This document shows, in pieces, positions 1 to 13,500 of a DNA stretch of 64,000 nucleotides (position 1 is the first letter of the stretch; each line of letters begins with the position of its first letter). Made by a program: the position numbers and the translations under genes. The DNA comes from Rhynchonema sp. JSB1_4 (Eukaryota; Nematoda; Chromadorea; Monhysterida; Xyalidae): positions 62,001 through 126,000 of the forward strand of contig JASAMV010001506.1 of assembly GCA_030248065.1 (NCBI GenBank). The letters run 5' to 3'. The notes beneath the pieces are model-generated. The model searched no databases. It was not told the DNA's origin and was given only the letters and a program-made list of their open reading frames with translations.

Positions 1-3000
1 GTTAGTTGGCACTTTTACATGGTCGTCAGTATAGTCGGGTACCAACTCCCATGCTCCCGTCTCGTCTTGGTATTCGTTAGGTTGAGCACCACGCACGTAG
101 CGCAGCACACGACAATTGTGCCCGTACTCGCTGGCACTGTCGACCACCAAGTACAAATGCGACGGAATAGCGTTCACCTCGGATGTTCGTGAGCTGCTCG
201 GCATACTCATCGGCATAAATGTGTATTTCTGCAAACGGTAATACTTTTTGGGAGAGTTGTCCATGACGCTTATGTAGTATGTTTGTACGTCAATAGTCAA
301 AATTTTAAAACCATGTTTTCACCAACCTACCCGATCAAAGTGCGTGCCCATCCCGGGCAATGTGTTGTGCGAGTTGCCCAGAATGCACGACCTGTCCTCG
401 GCCACGTTGTAGAGTAACACTATTGGCTCCATCCTATCTGGATCTTCACCCAGCAACACCAATTGAGGGTTGTTTCGTAGCAGCTTCGACACACCCACGA
501 ATGCGTGAATTCTGTGCGACACATAAATGTAAGGCCGACCGCTGCGTCGCGTCTGAATTCACAAATCGAACTTCTCCTGCACTAACTTGCCGTCCAAAAG
601 TCGTTTCATTTCGGGACAGTCAATTTCCATGCACTCCCATTTGCTTGAGTAAAGGTTGAACGTGTGCACGAATTTTTCGTTGTCAGAGCGATCTGCAGAA
701 AGAAGAATTAGCAACGCGTTTTTTGGTGTGCACGATAGCTAGCCATAATTTTACGGATCACGTGAAGACAAAATGGAGTATGCCCTCCTGATTTGATCAT
801 ATCCCTCTTCACTACATATCGCATGTACCTGCCACAATAATGTGGAATTGATTCACAGCCGATACGCCGTAGCACAGCACTTTCTGCGGCATCAAGTGTT
901 CTCGTGGCGGTTTTGCACGGATCTCAGCAATTTGCCACTGACGAAACATGTTCTGAAGATTGACGCAAACATTATCAATTATTTCCTAAACCTTGCCAAA
1001 ATTCAAAAATTTTCGCGCCATGCAAAAAATAAACGATTCCTGTTCTAGTGAAGTGCTCACGCAATATTATAAATTCCTAAGGTTTCGGTGACCTACCTTC
1101 GTCAGTTTATCAGCGTTAAAATTGGTCGGATGAATCACATAAACGCCGGCGGAATGCAAAGTCGATGACGACCCAATCACAATCGTTTGGTCCCGCATGA
1201 ACTTGTGACTCAATTTAACATCCAACAACTGACACATGTTCTTGCTCACATCGTGCGCCAAGATCTGAAATGTGGACGCCAAATTCGAACACGACTTCGT
1301 CACACGAAAAGGTGGAGGTCGCACTTTCTTGCTGTCGTGCTTGAACGTAAAGACAATGTTGTTCACAGCGGTCGGTTGGAGCGTGTACTCAGCGTAGTCC
1401 GAGTGTAGCTCCATATTGCGTATCAATGGGCTGGGCCCGTCGGTCAACATGTACGGTTTGCTTGCCTCTCCGGCTGGACGAAAGATCACGCCAATTTGCT
1501 TGTTGTTGTTGTTTCGGCCGGTCGTTTGCGTATAGACGATGGCCGCAACTGAATACGAACGCTCAACAGTTCACAAGAAAAAATACTGGTGAAGCATTAT
1601 GATGCACGTTGCATCATGAGGCGTCAAAAAGGTTCGGTTGGTTTTTTTGCTTCAAAAAGCTTGCATCATAAAAAGAATAAAAAGAGAATATCGATTAAAA
1701 AGAAATCGGAACCAGGCATGGGGACAATACCGGTATTTTTTGACCACAGCCAATACCCAATACCTAGTGTCCAGTGGGTCAGTAATTTATATTTTCAGAA
1801 AAAAAACCGTTTTTTTTCAAGCAAATTGCCAACAAGTACTCAAGGAATTCACTAAACACCTACCTACTTTCAGGCAGTTGTTTGCTGGTTATACAGCTTA
1901 ACAAGTGCCATTTGTGTATCGCATGTCCGAAAACGCCTTGTTTTCACCTGCTTTAGTTTGGAAATCTATCTGGCTCAGGAAAAAACCGTTTTTACCGTAT
2001 AAACACCTTTTTGGGAATTCTCCAGAAGTTACCGAAATAAGGTGTTAAGAAGAACAACACACGTCCTGTGGAGCCCATCGGTGGCTTTATAAACACCTTT
2101 TATGGGAAATTTCTCAAGTTTCCGAAATAAGGTGTTAAGAAGAACAACACACGTCCTGTGGAGCCCATCGAGCGGCTTTATAAACACCTTTTATGGGAAA
2201 TTTCTCAAGTTTTTCCCATTTTGAAATAATTCTCCATAAAAAGGATATTTTGGCGATATTGATTAGACAACATTGGCCAAAAATTACAGATTTGAGGCCT
2301 AAAAATGCCAATTTTAGGCCTGGGGGCAGGCGTACCATGGAGAGGGAACAGGCGTACCAGAGGGGGCCCTTCCCCCAGGAAATCCACTTTTCGGACGATT
2401 TTCCAAATAAGCCCCATGAGACTCTTTTTGTGATCTATATTGCTCACTGCTCGCAGAACTTTATCACAGATTGGTATTTTGAAGATTTTCCAACACGTCC
2501 TGTGGAGCACAGTGGGCGGCGTATAAACACATTTTTTGGGAATTCTCCAGAAGTTTCCGAAATAAGGTGTGAAGAAGAACAACACACGTCCTGTGGAGCC
2601 CATCGAGCGGCTTTATAAACACCTTTTATGGGAAATTTCTCAAGTTTCCGAAATAAGGTGTTTTGAAGAACTACACATGTACTTTGGAGCACAACAGCCC
2701 AGCGGGCGGCTTATAAACACTTTTTATGGGAAATTTCTCAAGTTTCCGAAATAAGGTATTAAGAAGAACAACACCCGTCCTGTGGAGCACAGCAGCCCAG
2801 CGCGCGACATATAAACATCTTTTATGGGAAATTTCGAGGCAATATATGAACAGAAGTTTCCGAAATCACGTGTTTTGAAGAACTACACATGTACTTTGGA
2901 GCACAACAGCCCAGCGGGCGGCTTATAAACACCTTTTAAGGGAAATTTCTCAAGTTTCCGAAATAAGGTGTTACGAAGAACAACACACGTCCTGTGGAGC

Positions 3001-6000
3001 CCATCGAGCGGCTTTATAAACACCTTTTATGGGAAATTTCTCAAGTTTCCGAAATAAGGTGTTTTGAAGAACTACACATGTACTTTGGAGCACAACAGCC
3101 CAGCGGGCGGCTTATAAACACTTTTTATGGGCAATTTCTCAAGTTTCCGAAATAAGGTGTTACGAAGAACAACACACGTCCTGTGGAGCCCATCGAGCGG
3201 CTTTATAAACACCTTTTGTGGGAAATTTCTCAACTTTCCGAAATAAGGTGTTTTGAAGAACTACACATGTACTTTGGAGCACAACAGCCCAGCGGGCGGC
3301 TTATAAACACTTTTTATGGGCAATTTCTCAAGTTTCCGAAATAAGGTGTTACGAAGAACAACACACGTCCTGTGGAGCCCATCGAGCGGCTTTATAAACA
3401 CCTTTTGTGGGAAATTTCTCAAGTTTCCGAAATAAGGTGTTTTGAAGAACTACACATGTACTTTGGAGCACAACAGCTCAGCGGGCGGCTTCGTAAACAC
3501 CATTTATGGAAAAATTCTCAAGTTTCCGAAATAAGGTGTTACGAAGAACAACACACGTCCTGTGGAGCCCATCGAGCGGCTTTATAAACATCTTTTATGG
3601 GAAAAACTACTGTACCAGGATGGAGCGTCAACACAACCGACATTCCACGAAACATTACGCTGCAAACTGAAAAGCGGTGACACCACAAACACCGAAACCA
3701 AGCGGTCAACAGGCTGATGCAAGCCATTTTTCACCGCCTGAATTTCGGGATTGACTTCATTGTGCATCAAGATCTGTCTGACGGACCTTTTTGACGCACG
3801 TTGACGCGTCTTGATGCATCATGATGTTTTGCTCTTATACTTCAGCATCATGATACATCATTGTGCGTCAAAATGCTTCACCAGTATTTTTTCTTGTGGT
3901 TGTTTGTTTTTAGTCACACGTTCACAAATTTTAAACGTCAAGAAGGTTTGTCGAAAACGATTTTGAAAAAAAGTGAAAGATGAGCGTTTTCTCACCGCCG
4001 GATTTTGAGTTCAACGATAACATCAGATCGAGGTGGGTTTGCGTGAGTCTGTCTCGCAGGTACTTGGCCAGCTCTTCCCATCCATACGACACGAGCATGT
4101 CGCAAACGTTTTTCACTGTGCACTCCATTTCTTCGTCCCACCGGTCAGATCCGGCCTCAGACTTGCGCAGCTGAAAAACTCGAATTTTTGACAGCTACAC
4201 ATACATACGTATTTACATAGCATTTCAGAAATAGCAAATAGCAGAGACCTTTAATTTCCACAACTGAACGTTTGAAATGACGAACACAAACTTCGATATT
4301 TCCCAAAAAGGATCCTTCAAACTCGACATCCTCATGACCAGCCAACCTGGTAAAAACTTTTGTAGAATATGCCATCGCGTTGTTTATTCACGAGCTTGTT
4401 GTCCTCGAACAGCCAGGTGCGGACGAGTGTGTCCCACACGGTCTCGAATATCATATGATTGACATCAAACTCTGTGCACTGTCGGTTCGGCATTGTGCTT
4501 GCGCCAGCAACCGTTTCGATGATTCTCTTTCCGAAAGTAGTGGAACTGCTTCTGAGATGGAAAGTTGCTGTATATGACCAACATGTATAGTACTCCATTC
4601 TGTCACCTGAAATCTCGAGAACTGCGCGCCCGAAAACTGGATGGTGTTTTTACGTAGTAGCAGGTTGTAGCTATACATGCAGTATCTAGTTAAAGTTCCA
4701 ATTCATAAACAACCTGAAATTTTGGTTTTTTGGTCCGATCACAGTTTCGGCTTTCTTATGACCAGGGTCGGAGGAGTTGTCGATTTTATTGTTGATCTCA
4801 TTTGCCAGTGCATGCTTCGATGATGAGTAAATCTGTCGATGGAGCAGCATGCTGTCAACCTGTCTCAATATGTTGATGATGGCCTGCTTTCGGTAGACCG
4901 CTTCCGGTGGCAGTTCGGCTGCGAACGAGCCTCAAATAAAGTTCACCTGTGGGCACGCGACAACTTTATTGTCCTAAAATTTTGTGCCAAGTGCAATATT
5001 GAATGCCGCATTTTTAAACAGAATGAGCTTCTACAGAACCAGCTGCAATTTTTAGCTGATTGAGACTTGCGCCTCTTGCGCCTGCAGGCGTCAGCGGGGC
5101 AGACCGCAAATGGCGCCTACCTGCATTGATCAAAAAATGTTGTGAAACAGACTTAATTTGCAACCTGAATCTGCAAACACATGCATGTGAATCACACAGC
5201 GCAACGGCTCCAAGAAAGTATATTTTGACCTGCTGAAAGGTACACGGGTGAACTGCTTAGGTGATCTACTCAGCCATAAGTAGGTTCAGAGGGTGTTTCC
5301 ACTTCATCAATTTTGTTTTGGGAGGAGATCTAATTGGATATACTGTACGTACTGTATGCATGTACATATATATGTAGCAGACCCACAATATGAGTACTTA
5401 CGGAATTCTGAATACAGCAGACATTTGACCGTCAACAGGATGTCTTGTGCAAGCGTTTCCACCATAGTGTTGGTTAGGCTTTGTCGGTCGACGAGTAATT
5501 CAGCCAGGACACTTTCTGCTGTGAGAAGACTTTCTTTCACCGTCCTCTGCAATATCGTCACAAAACATGGTGTCTGAGAAGTGCTGTGAACAATTACCAA
5601 CTGTAACCCAACGCGCACAAAAGCATCCACAGTCTTAAGTTTATTGTGTCAGCTTCCAGTCAAACAGAACTCGTACTAACACGTTGCACTGTTGCCTCCG
5701 CTGCGCTACTTGTGGAGCGCGGTAAATTGTCCTCCGCCTTCTTCAGCGCATCACAGGCAATGTTCAGCCTTTTCTCCGCCTGCATGTACACAATTTGACT
5801 TTTTGGGACTTCAACTTTTGCGCTGGTATATGTTGGTATGTACAAGGTACGTTGTGTTATAATATTTTTGCCAGCAAACTCTGACGAAATGTGATATTGT
5901 CGGCCGACCTCTGCGTATTTTCCTTTGCGATCCGGATCACGATGAAGTAGTTCGAACAGAATGCGTGTCTTTGTCTGTGCTGCAATCAGATCGGCTACCG

Positions 6001-6085
6001 TATGCATCGCGCTCAACACCACCCGTTTTGATACGTCCACTACCAATTTTGCGCAAGTAATCTCGAAATCGACCGACATATTCAT
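1..6085 (-). CDS. Gene A: unidentified multi-exon protein, possibly Kelch-like, 3' end outside window
   Basis: Hand-spliced exons in transcript order: 6085-5681, 5573-5402 (donor GTAAGT), 4930-4714, 4670-4607, about 4590-4347 (frame unresolved), 4170-3996, 1548-1097, 952-829, 692-563, 511-331, 228-<1. Phases agree at every join except around 4590-4171. The N-terminal exon reads MNMSVDFEITCAKL and is helical and charged, with no signal peptide. Later exons contain CYGVSAVNQFHIIVA followed by VHTFNLYSSKWECMEI, which resembles the strand-glycine-strand-tryptophan rhythm of Kelch blades; this is a weak family call. A TGA at 561-559 lies in the open frame between 692 and 331 and is removed if a 51-bp intron (562-512) is spliced. 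The 4171-4350 stretch has several overlapping open frames. I do not recognise the protein; it is probably intracellular. Confidence 0.55.
1572..3898. mobile_element. Non-autonomous DNA transposon in a gene A intron
   Basis: The ends are inverted repeats: CACAAGAAAAAATACTGG begins at 1572 and its exact complement ends at 3898, with imperfect pairing continuing inwards through GTGAAGCAT and TGATGCATCA-type palindromes. The element is flanked by GTT on both sides (1569-1571 and 3899-3901), a candidate 3-bp target duplication. Three-base duplications and CAC ends fit CACTA-like or Harbinger-like elements, but the family is inferred. No transposase frame is visible. It occupies nearly all of the intron 1549-3995; without it the host intron would be about 117 bp. 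Confidence 0.8.
2035..3600. repeat. Tandem repeat inside the transposon, ~189-bp dimer of ~94-bp monomers
   Basis: A monomer containing TTATAAACACCTTTTATGGG, AATTTCTCAAGTTTCCGAAA and AAGGTGTT recurs through the interior. Two monomer types alternate, one with ACACACGTCCTGTGGAGCCC and one with ACTACACATGTACTTTGGAG. The higher-order period is 189 bp, for example GCGGGCGG at 3103 and 3292. Short open frames here are by-products of the repeat. The stretch 2210-2560 is a non-repetitive interruption. Confidence 0.85.
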
Positions 6086-7589
6086 GTATTTGACCGACCT
6101 TTAAAAATTGGATTTAAAACTTGAACACTGAGATTAATGGGTGCCGAGATCACAAAAGTATTGAAATTATGTCAGCTGGCGAACGGGTGAGATTTGTGGT
6201 CACATTGACGAACAGTTGTATTCAATACCAACGCGCACAAGGACAAGTCAAGGTTTCTTAGTGATTTTTTTCGCAAAGCAAGAGTTCGTGAAGTGCATAC
6301 TGTTTGGCAAGAACTGTGCACTATGCAGTATCAGTCCGTCCAATGGATAGCATTGGACCATCTTTGAATGGTCGTTCCTGTTTGCTTTTTCACACGCGGA
6401 GAAGATAAATACAGCAAATGTTTCAGGCGCTCTGCTGTGTGGCGTGAAACACCAGCTATAGCAATACGATCTAGCTATTTTGCGCGCATTACTTTCCAAA
6501 CGCCGGCAGGTAGGTACATACTGTATATGGTGACGCCTGAACGAAGGAAACTTGTTTTTGTTGTTTGGTTGACACTCTTTTTCAATCAGCAGTGCAAAAT
6601 ATACGTTTGGTATCGATATGGCCACTAGCCACACTTCGTGTTGGCATGCTCACTCTCTAGTTGTGTTTTTCATGTGTATGAATGTAGCGCTCGCTTTCAA
6701 ACTTAAAAACACATCACTGACGCATGCGTGTGTAACCCAAAGGCAGGCAAGCATTAAACTGTTTCATAATCATTACGATCTGCACACTCTGAACTTAACT
6801 GCATTTGCACGGACTAAAAACGAATAATAAAAACAGAACGTGGCAACAGACTGGCTTTTTGGCCAGACAACCTGAGATCGCCATTACTGTATACAATCTG
6901 TCACAAATACAGTAGGTGATCTGCTTTGGTTTCCCAGTTTCACCTAGAGCAAAATTATTTTCCCCTAAGAACACAAAATTTGTTTGCGGTGCTTTCCTTG
7001 ATCAAATGTTGCTTCACACGCAGAGAACTGGTCGTTGGTTGTTCTGTACTACACAAGATTTTGGAGCCTCCTCAGTTGATCCTACACCATGACGTTGGAG
7101 CTCAGCGACAAAATCATGCTTTGAGTTATTTTACTGCATGGAGCCTCACACAAATAATTTGAAATTAAATGCAAAACCATGTGGAACAATTTTGAAAGAC
7201 TTCTTTTCAGAAACAAAAACTAACAATCAGGAACGACAAGTAAAAACTCATATGCGTGACGATATCGCCAAAAAATTTCACTGGAGATACCGTAAATAAA
7301 GGCAAGAACTTAATCTGTGGTGTGCGAAAATGCAAGAATTTAGCGCACATATTATTTAGCAACTCCACAGACACGAAAACAAGAGTAATGGTAATAAAGC
7401 CCGCGACTAGACCCAAAACATTATACCATAAGATCGTTATTTTTTGTTGTCCAGCTATAATTTCATGCGCCGAAACAATAGAAAGACAAAATCGGATGTC
7501 AAAATATGGAGCATACTAATCGAGCAAACAGAGGAACGAATCAGAACATTTTTTACATTTTATACAAAATCAATCACCACAAATATTTT
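6086..7589. other. Intergenic region, no supported gene
   Basis: This separates the start of gene A from the stop codon of gene B, both on the minus strand, so it should hold the gene A promoter and the gene B 3' region. Open frames are short, lack plausible splice partners and show no domain. A 128-codon minus-strand frame at 6248-6634 has no recognisable features. I see no RNA gene or repeat. Confidence 0.5.
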
Positions 7590-10500
7590 CTATGACCGTT
7601 GCCTTCTTCTTTTCCCATAGCCCCCTTGTGGTGCAGGTTGTCCGCCCCCATAGGGCGCTGGCGCAGGGGTGTATGAAGGGGCAGGCCTGGTGGGACATAC
7701 CCCTTGATCGCAGGGTTGATTCTCCTGTGGGGTACCACCCGGACATCCGCCGTTGTAGCAGGAGCACGCGCGGGTTCGAACCTGGAGCGTGGAAACAGAA
7801 CAACATTTCAGCAGGGAGTGGTCGTTCACTCTGACCAACATAACAGGGCACATACGGTCATACACCAGGCTATCGTCAGGCCAAATCTAGTCAAAAGTTT
7901 TGTTTTGCAGAGATGCCTAAAAAGTCATCGGACGATGAGCAACCGCCGGAGTGATCCCAAGTTGCAACGGAGTGTTTCGAGGCAAACTAGTTGACACCGG
8001 TATGAAACATCCGTCAGTCCGTAAATCCGTTGTTCCAAAGTTTACGGCACTCGGCGAACAAAGGACATGTACATGACACTTGGTTGCCTGCTGTTTCGAA
8101 CCTGCTGTCCCAAACGAGTGCCTCATTAGAATCGTTACACCAAAGGCACAAAACGCCCACAGGCCTGAGTCTACAAAGTCATGTGCACTAGGTGCTCGTA
8201 TTAACCAAACCAACCTGATTGCCAGGTCCACATGTGCGCGAGCATGCGCCCCAGGCATTCCATTGATTCCAGACACAACACTGACCCTCACCACAGGACT
8301 CATCCTGTACAGCTGGACCTTCACAGTCGCCGCCTGGAAATTGAGTGTGCAGTACTTGTTGTTTAGAGTGACCCAGTGTAGAGGTAGACTTGTCCGGCGT
8401 CACTACCTCTGCCAAGGTATACAGTGAGAATTGACCCTGAACTCGGTCTCGAGAGAACTGGCCATTTTCCAGAATAAATCTTATAATTGTGGCACAGAAT
8501 AGAATCGACATTTCCTGGACTTGGGACTTCAGCAAAGCTTGCTGAATGCTCCGGGTAAGTTCGAACACGTTCTCGGAAGATTTCATTAAAAATCCTTCAT
8601 TTCTTATTGATGCGCACACGGCATCAATATTCTGAATTCCCCACCTTGTGGTGCCACCCCTCCATAGCCACTTTGCCTGGACACCCTTCGTCGTGCGAAA
8701 CTCTGGTGCAACGCTTTCGAGTCAACATTGGATGTGATCTGGGTCCTGGTCCGAGTCCGGGTGCCGCCGCCGCACGTCGCTGTGCATTGCGACCAGGCTG
8801 AGACAAGGAATTGCGATCTTGCTTATTTATTTACTTGTCCATACTTTTTCACAGAGTTAATTTTTATGGATTACAGATTTACAAAGCATTTCCATCCGGA
8901 AATAAACTGTGCAGTTTCTGCACACGCACGCTTCCTGCGACGTGCGTGATCGCGCATCGCAACGTCGATTCAGGAAAAACTTAATGAACTCCTGGTCAGT
9001 TCAGATCGACGTCAGACAAGCTATGTTTCTATACAGAGAGCAAACATACGCGTCCATTGCGACCAAGAGCAGCATTCGATTGGCACTTCACAGAACTTGG
9101 CTTCCTGGTCCGGTCCCGAACAACCACCCGAACCTTGTCGTCGATGCATATTCGCACCGCGCTTGTGTCTGGACAAGAATAAAGCTAAATTGGGTATCAG
9201 GTCGGGTACTGTATGCATGCGTCTAGTGCCATGCAACGTTGTGCCATGCGTTATAAGATGTGTCCATGATGATGCTTTGTGCCTGTTATGATGACTGTCT
9301 ACGCAAAGCGATTCCACCAAATATTTCCATGAAATATCGACCCACGCAATAATCATCCATGCGGCGCACCAGGTTTTGATCGAAAAAGGTAATGAAACCA
9401 TGAAGAGGCCTACACGACTGCTTTTACAATCTGGCGGTGCACCAGATGGCCACGTGACGCCAAAACATAGGCTCAATTGCTTAGTCGTCAACTCAAGTCG
9501 TCAACGTTGGTCGTCAAGCCAGACAGCCATGAATGACCGCGACGACGAGAGTTAACGATCTGAGATGACAACATGAAAATAAGCCTGGTTCAATGCTTGC
9601 GCGTGTGGCTTGAGAGAGTGTTGTCACCCCCTCGCTCACCTGTATCCAGTTGTCGGCACAGTGCCACCACCATACCCCTGTGAGGTACCACTTGAGCATC
9701 CAGAAGTGGTCCCATCAGATGAACAGGTTCGATGTCGTTCCACTTGTCCGCTACCACAGGTCACTTGGCATTGCGACCATTGGGTCCACGGACACCAGAG
9801 TGGACATGCACGTTCGCGACATGGTTTGAATTCGGCGGATTTGCCTGAATTTGAAGGGCCGGTTGAATACTGTTGCGCTCTGACTTATCGGATCAAATCA
9901 GCAAGAGAGTGCAACTGTACAGCAATATCGGGGAGTGCCAAATAAGTCCCTGTATGCTTAAACTTGAGATTACAAAAAAATAATTTCTCACTGTGTGTAA
10001 GCACATGAAACATTACTGAAAAATGTCCACATGTGGGGGCTTATTCGGAAAAAACCTTCGAATTCCATTGTTTCAAAAATTCAGCATAGACGGGCATTTA
10101 TAACGTGCTCACCATTGCATGCATTCGAAACACTGCCCCCATAACTGCCGCCCGACGTTGGCTGCACCTGAAATACAGTAATAAATCGCTCAACCGAAGC
10201 CATTCCCACATTTCTTCATGTTTCACAGGGTTTACAATAGAGCCTAAGAGCTGGCATTGCAGGGGAATTAAGCCAAGAAAAATAGGCATAAAAAATCACC
10301 GTAACATACCGCCACCCCACCGCCTCCATAACTCTGTCCGCCTTGCGGGAATGCGTTATTGGTGGCTGTGTATTGATTGGCTTGTCTTGTACGTCTGCGT
10401 CTGTAACCACTCGTTTGTGGGACTACACCACCGCCGTAACCACTGCTGCCCGCGCCTGAGATTGCAAGGATTTTATCACGACGCACCTGTGTACTTGTTA

Positions 10501-13500
10501 ATGATAACCTGATCAAGGGGGTTAGTGGGACGAAATATCTTTCTAGGCCTTTGTGTATATTTCGCCTGGACGACACTCAATGCGAATACAACGTGACGGT
10601 ACATGGTGGTATAAATTTTTTCAATTTATTCCGGTGGTCATTTTTTCGTTTGCGCACCAAATTCACCTTCAAGTTGATTGTTTTTGTTCATTTCTTAGGC
10701 TAGTTTTATGCTAACACGAAAGATTTTTAAACCCGCATCAATTCTCAATTGCACGCTGAAACAGATGCAGCAATGTACATGTTGCGAAACTACTTTTCTC
10801 TTGCAATTCATGTACCGCACCAGGTCATCATCAGTCATGAATGCACCAGATGTCAACGCTAAAAGTATAATAAGTTCTGATCGGTATTTCAGTCTATTTT
10901 GTCACGACGCACCTGTGTACTTGTTAATGATAACCTGATCAAGCCATAAGTAAACAGTGCTTCAATATCCACGTCTTTTTAGCACAAAACGTAACGAAAT
11001 ATAGAATCCCAATAAATATGAAAGAAAACTATCGCACACCATAATTTGTCGGCGCCGTTGTGGTTTGCACTTTACAGTAATCGGCTCTGTGCGCATTCAA
11101 ATGGTCACAATTGCGTTCCCTGCTCTTCGACCCATAATCACACGTGGCGCTGCATCCCGACCACTGGGTCCATTGGGCCCACGTCGGACAAGGGCCACAG
11201 TGACAGTTCTCCGTGTGCGTCGCGTCACCTGAGAAAATGAACGGTGCTACCAGTCAACCTTCGGAATAGTGATATTATCGGATGGGGAAGTACTGAGGTA
11301 TAGAATACAGGACATTCACAGTGGTGTGTAACTGTGATGCTAAACTGCATATTGTGGACCAAAGCCAAAGAGTCGTTCGCTATACATCAAGAGAGATTCA
11401 TCTTTGTACTGCTATTTACGTTACATCAGACTTGGTGATTGAATCGGATCCTCAATGTAAAAATCGGGCGTCACCAAGGCAGTCCGATCACCATGTTGAT
11501 ATATCGGCCTGATGTCTTCAGGTTTGGAATGTGTTTGCAATTATCCGAAAACTACATGTATCAAGATAGATCATTTTGATGCTTTCACTTTTGGCTCGGG
11601 GTCGCGGAGAGAAATCCATAAGTTCAGGAACCAAATAAGCTGTCCTGCCTCCCTCCCTCTCTGACCAGTGCATTGGCCGCGTAATTCACAATATCTGGAT
11701 CGTGCCCTTGTGCCGTCCCCGCATGTCACGGAACAGCGTGACCATTGTTGCCACTCCTGCCATTGCGGGCACGCACGCTCGTCACAACCTGCAGATGTGG
11801 GGAAGACTCTGCATTTGTGGTGATGGAATAGAAAAACGCCCTCGAAACAACACGCGCAGGACTTAATACGGCAGAGGTCTGGTTCGCAAATTTGGATTAA
11901 CATTGATCATAACTGTTCGCCATGTTCCCTGCTTCAGTACTTTGAAGCTAGTACATAACCGTGCTGCTAGAAACTTCTCTCAACATTGACACACACCCAC
12001 ATCAGCACAACAGGTCGTGCGCGGCAACCAGCTGGGCACACTGATGTTACGCGCCCGATAGACCAGGACGCCAATGCGGGGACAAAAACGATGGCAAATT
12101 TTGCCCACAAACTCAAAAAACATTTAATAATGTAACCACAAAAAGTTTTTAGTTTTCTCCAACCTCTGGTCTCTTCGTCATGTCCAAAGCATTTTCCAGG
12201 CGCCAAACCGCCACCTTGTTGATTGGATCCGACCTGTTGTAAATGCGCACCACCGGAATCAGGCTGAAATTTAGCGTTAACCATCCTGGTTTTAAGAGGT
12301 TTGACACCGTCGCAAATGAATATCACAATCCTGCGACCAAAGTTTTGAAAATTTTCGTTGTCTGAGTTTTAAAAACCATTTGCAACCCCGCACCCTCACC
12401 TGCGTGTACTGCCGTTTCACCCTCCGTATCCTTCTGGCAGCCAAGCGTCTGCGTTGTCTTCTCAACGCGCGAGCTTGTAGTCTGCGTCGGGCAGCGTAGC
12501 CCCCGGTCTGGGTCGGGACAACCGGAGCAGGGGCTGGCTGGCCACCGCCATACCCGCCACCACCGCCGGTACTGACCGGACCCGTGTAGCCGGACGAACC
12601 GGCACCTGCGCGGACATTTTGTTAATTTTTTTCGAAAAAAAATGTAAGTGACGAAACAGAAAAGAAAGCAAAGAGACTTTTTAAATTTTGAATGTGTGTT
12701 CGTACACCGTATCTGTCGATACAAGTTCAGTCAACACGCGGCAAATGGTCTTATGTGTATCGACTGGCCAGCTGACGACAAAGCTGCAGCTTGGTGTACT
12801 AAGTTTCACCTTCACCTTCACCTTCCTGTTTGTGTTGGACAGCAATAATGCGATATGCGTGCAGTGGCGGGCAAAAGTGATTGGCCAAAGGTGCATGAGT
12901 CACACACGCACAGCACCAATTGTGTAGGCCCCAGTTTCGTTCACAAAAAGAGTGAGACTTGAGAAACGTAAATTTTAAAAACCCATAATAACCGTGTAAT
13001 CGGGAGAACCAACAGTATCAATGTGATGTTTCACAATGTGGGGTATTCCGTGCGAGTTGCATGTTTTCACAGACACGGCGGTGCACCAGGTCATCATCAG
13101 GGAGAATTCAACAAACGACCAGCTCAACCGACAAAAATGCCTGAGGCTTGATTTTAGCTTCCTTCAAACCGGTTGCATGCTGCATGCAAGCACATCGAAT
13201 TTTCCATTATAAACTCACTCACCATAACCACCCCCTCCAGGCGCCGGTGCCTGATTTAGGTATCTGCACTGTCTGTACCGTTTCTGTTGTCCGTGACCGC
13301 ACGTGACCGAGCACGCAGCCCATTGGCCCCATTCTGTCCACTCAGCGCACAGCTCGTTGTTGCTGCACGACTCTGATTGGTCGGACTGGCCATAGCATTC
13401 GTTGTGACGACTGGGAGAGGGAATGGTTTAAGGGTTTCTAAGTTTCGCGTTCTCTCACGCTACCCTTTTCATGATGGTCCTGCCCGGGCCGAAATTGCAT

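Noticed and set aside
9514..9699. 61-codon minus frame with Trp-rich segment
   Set aside because: Shadow of the TSP1 exon 9640-9844 in another frame.
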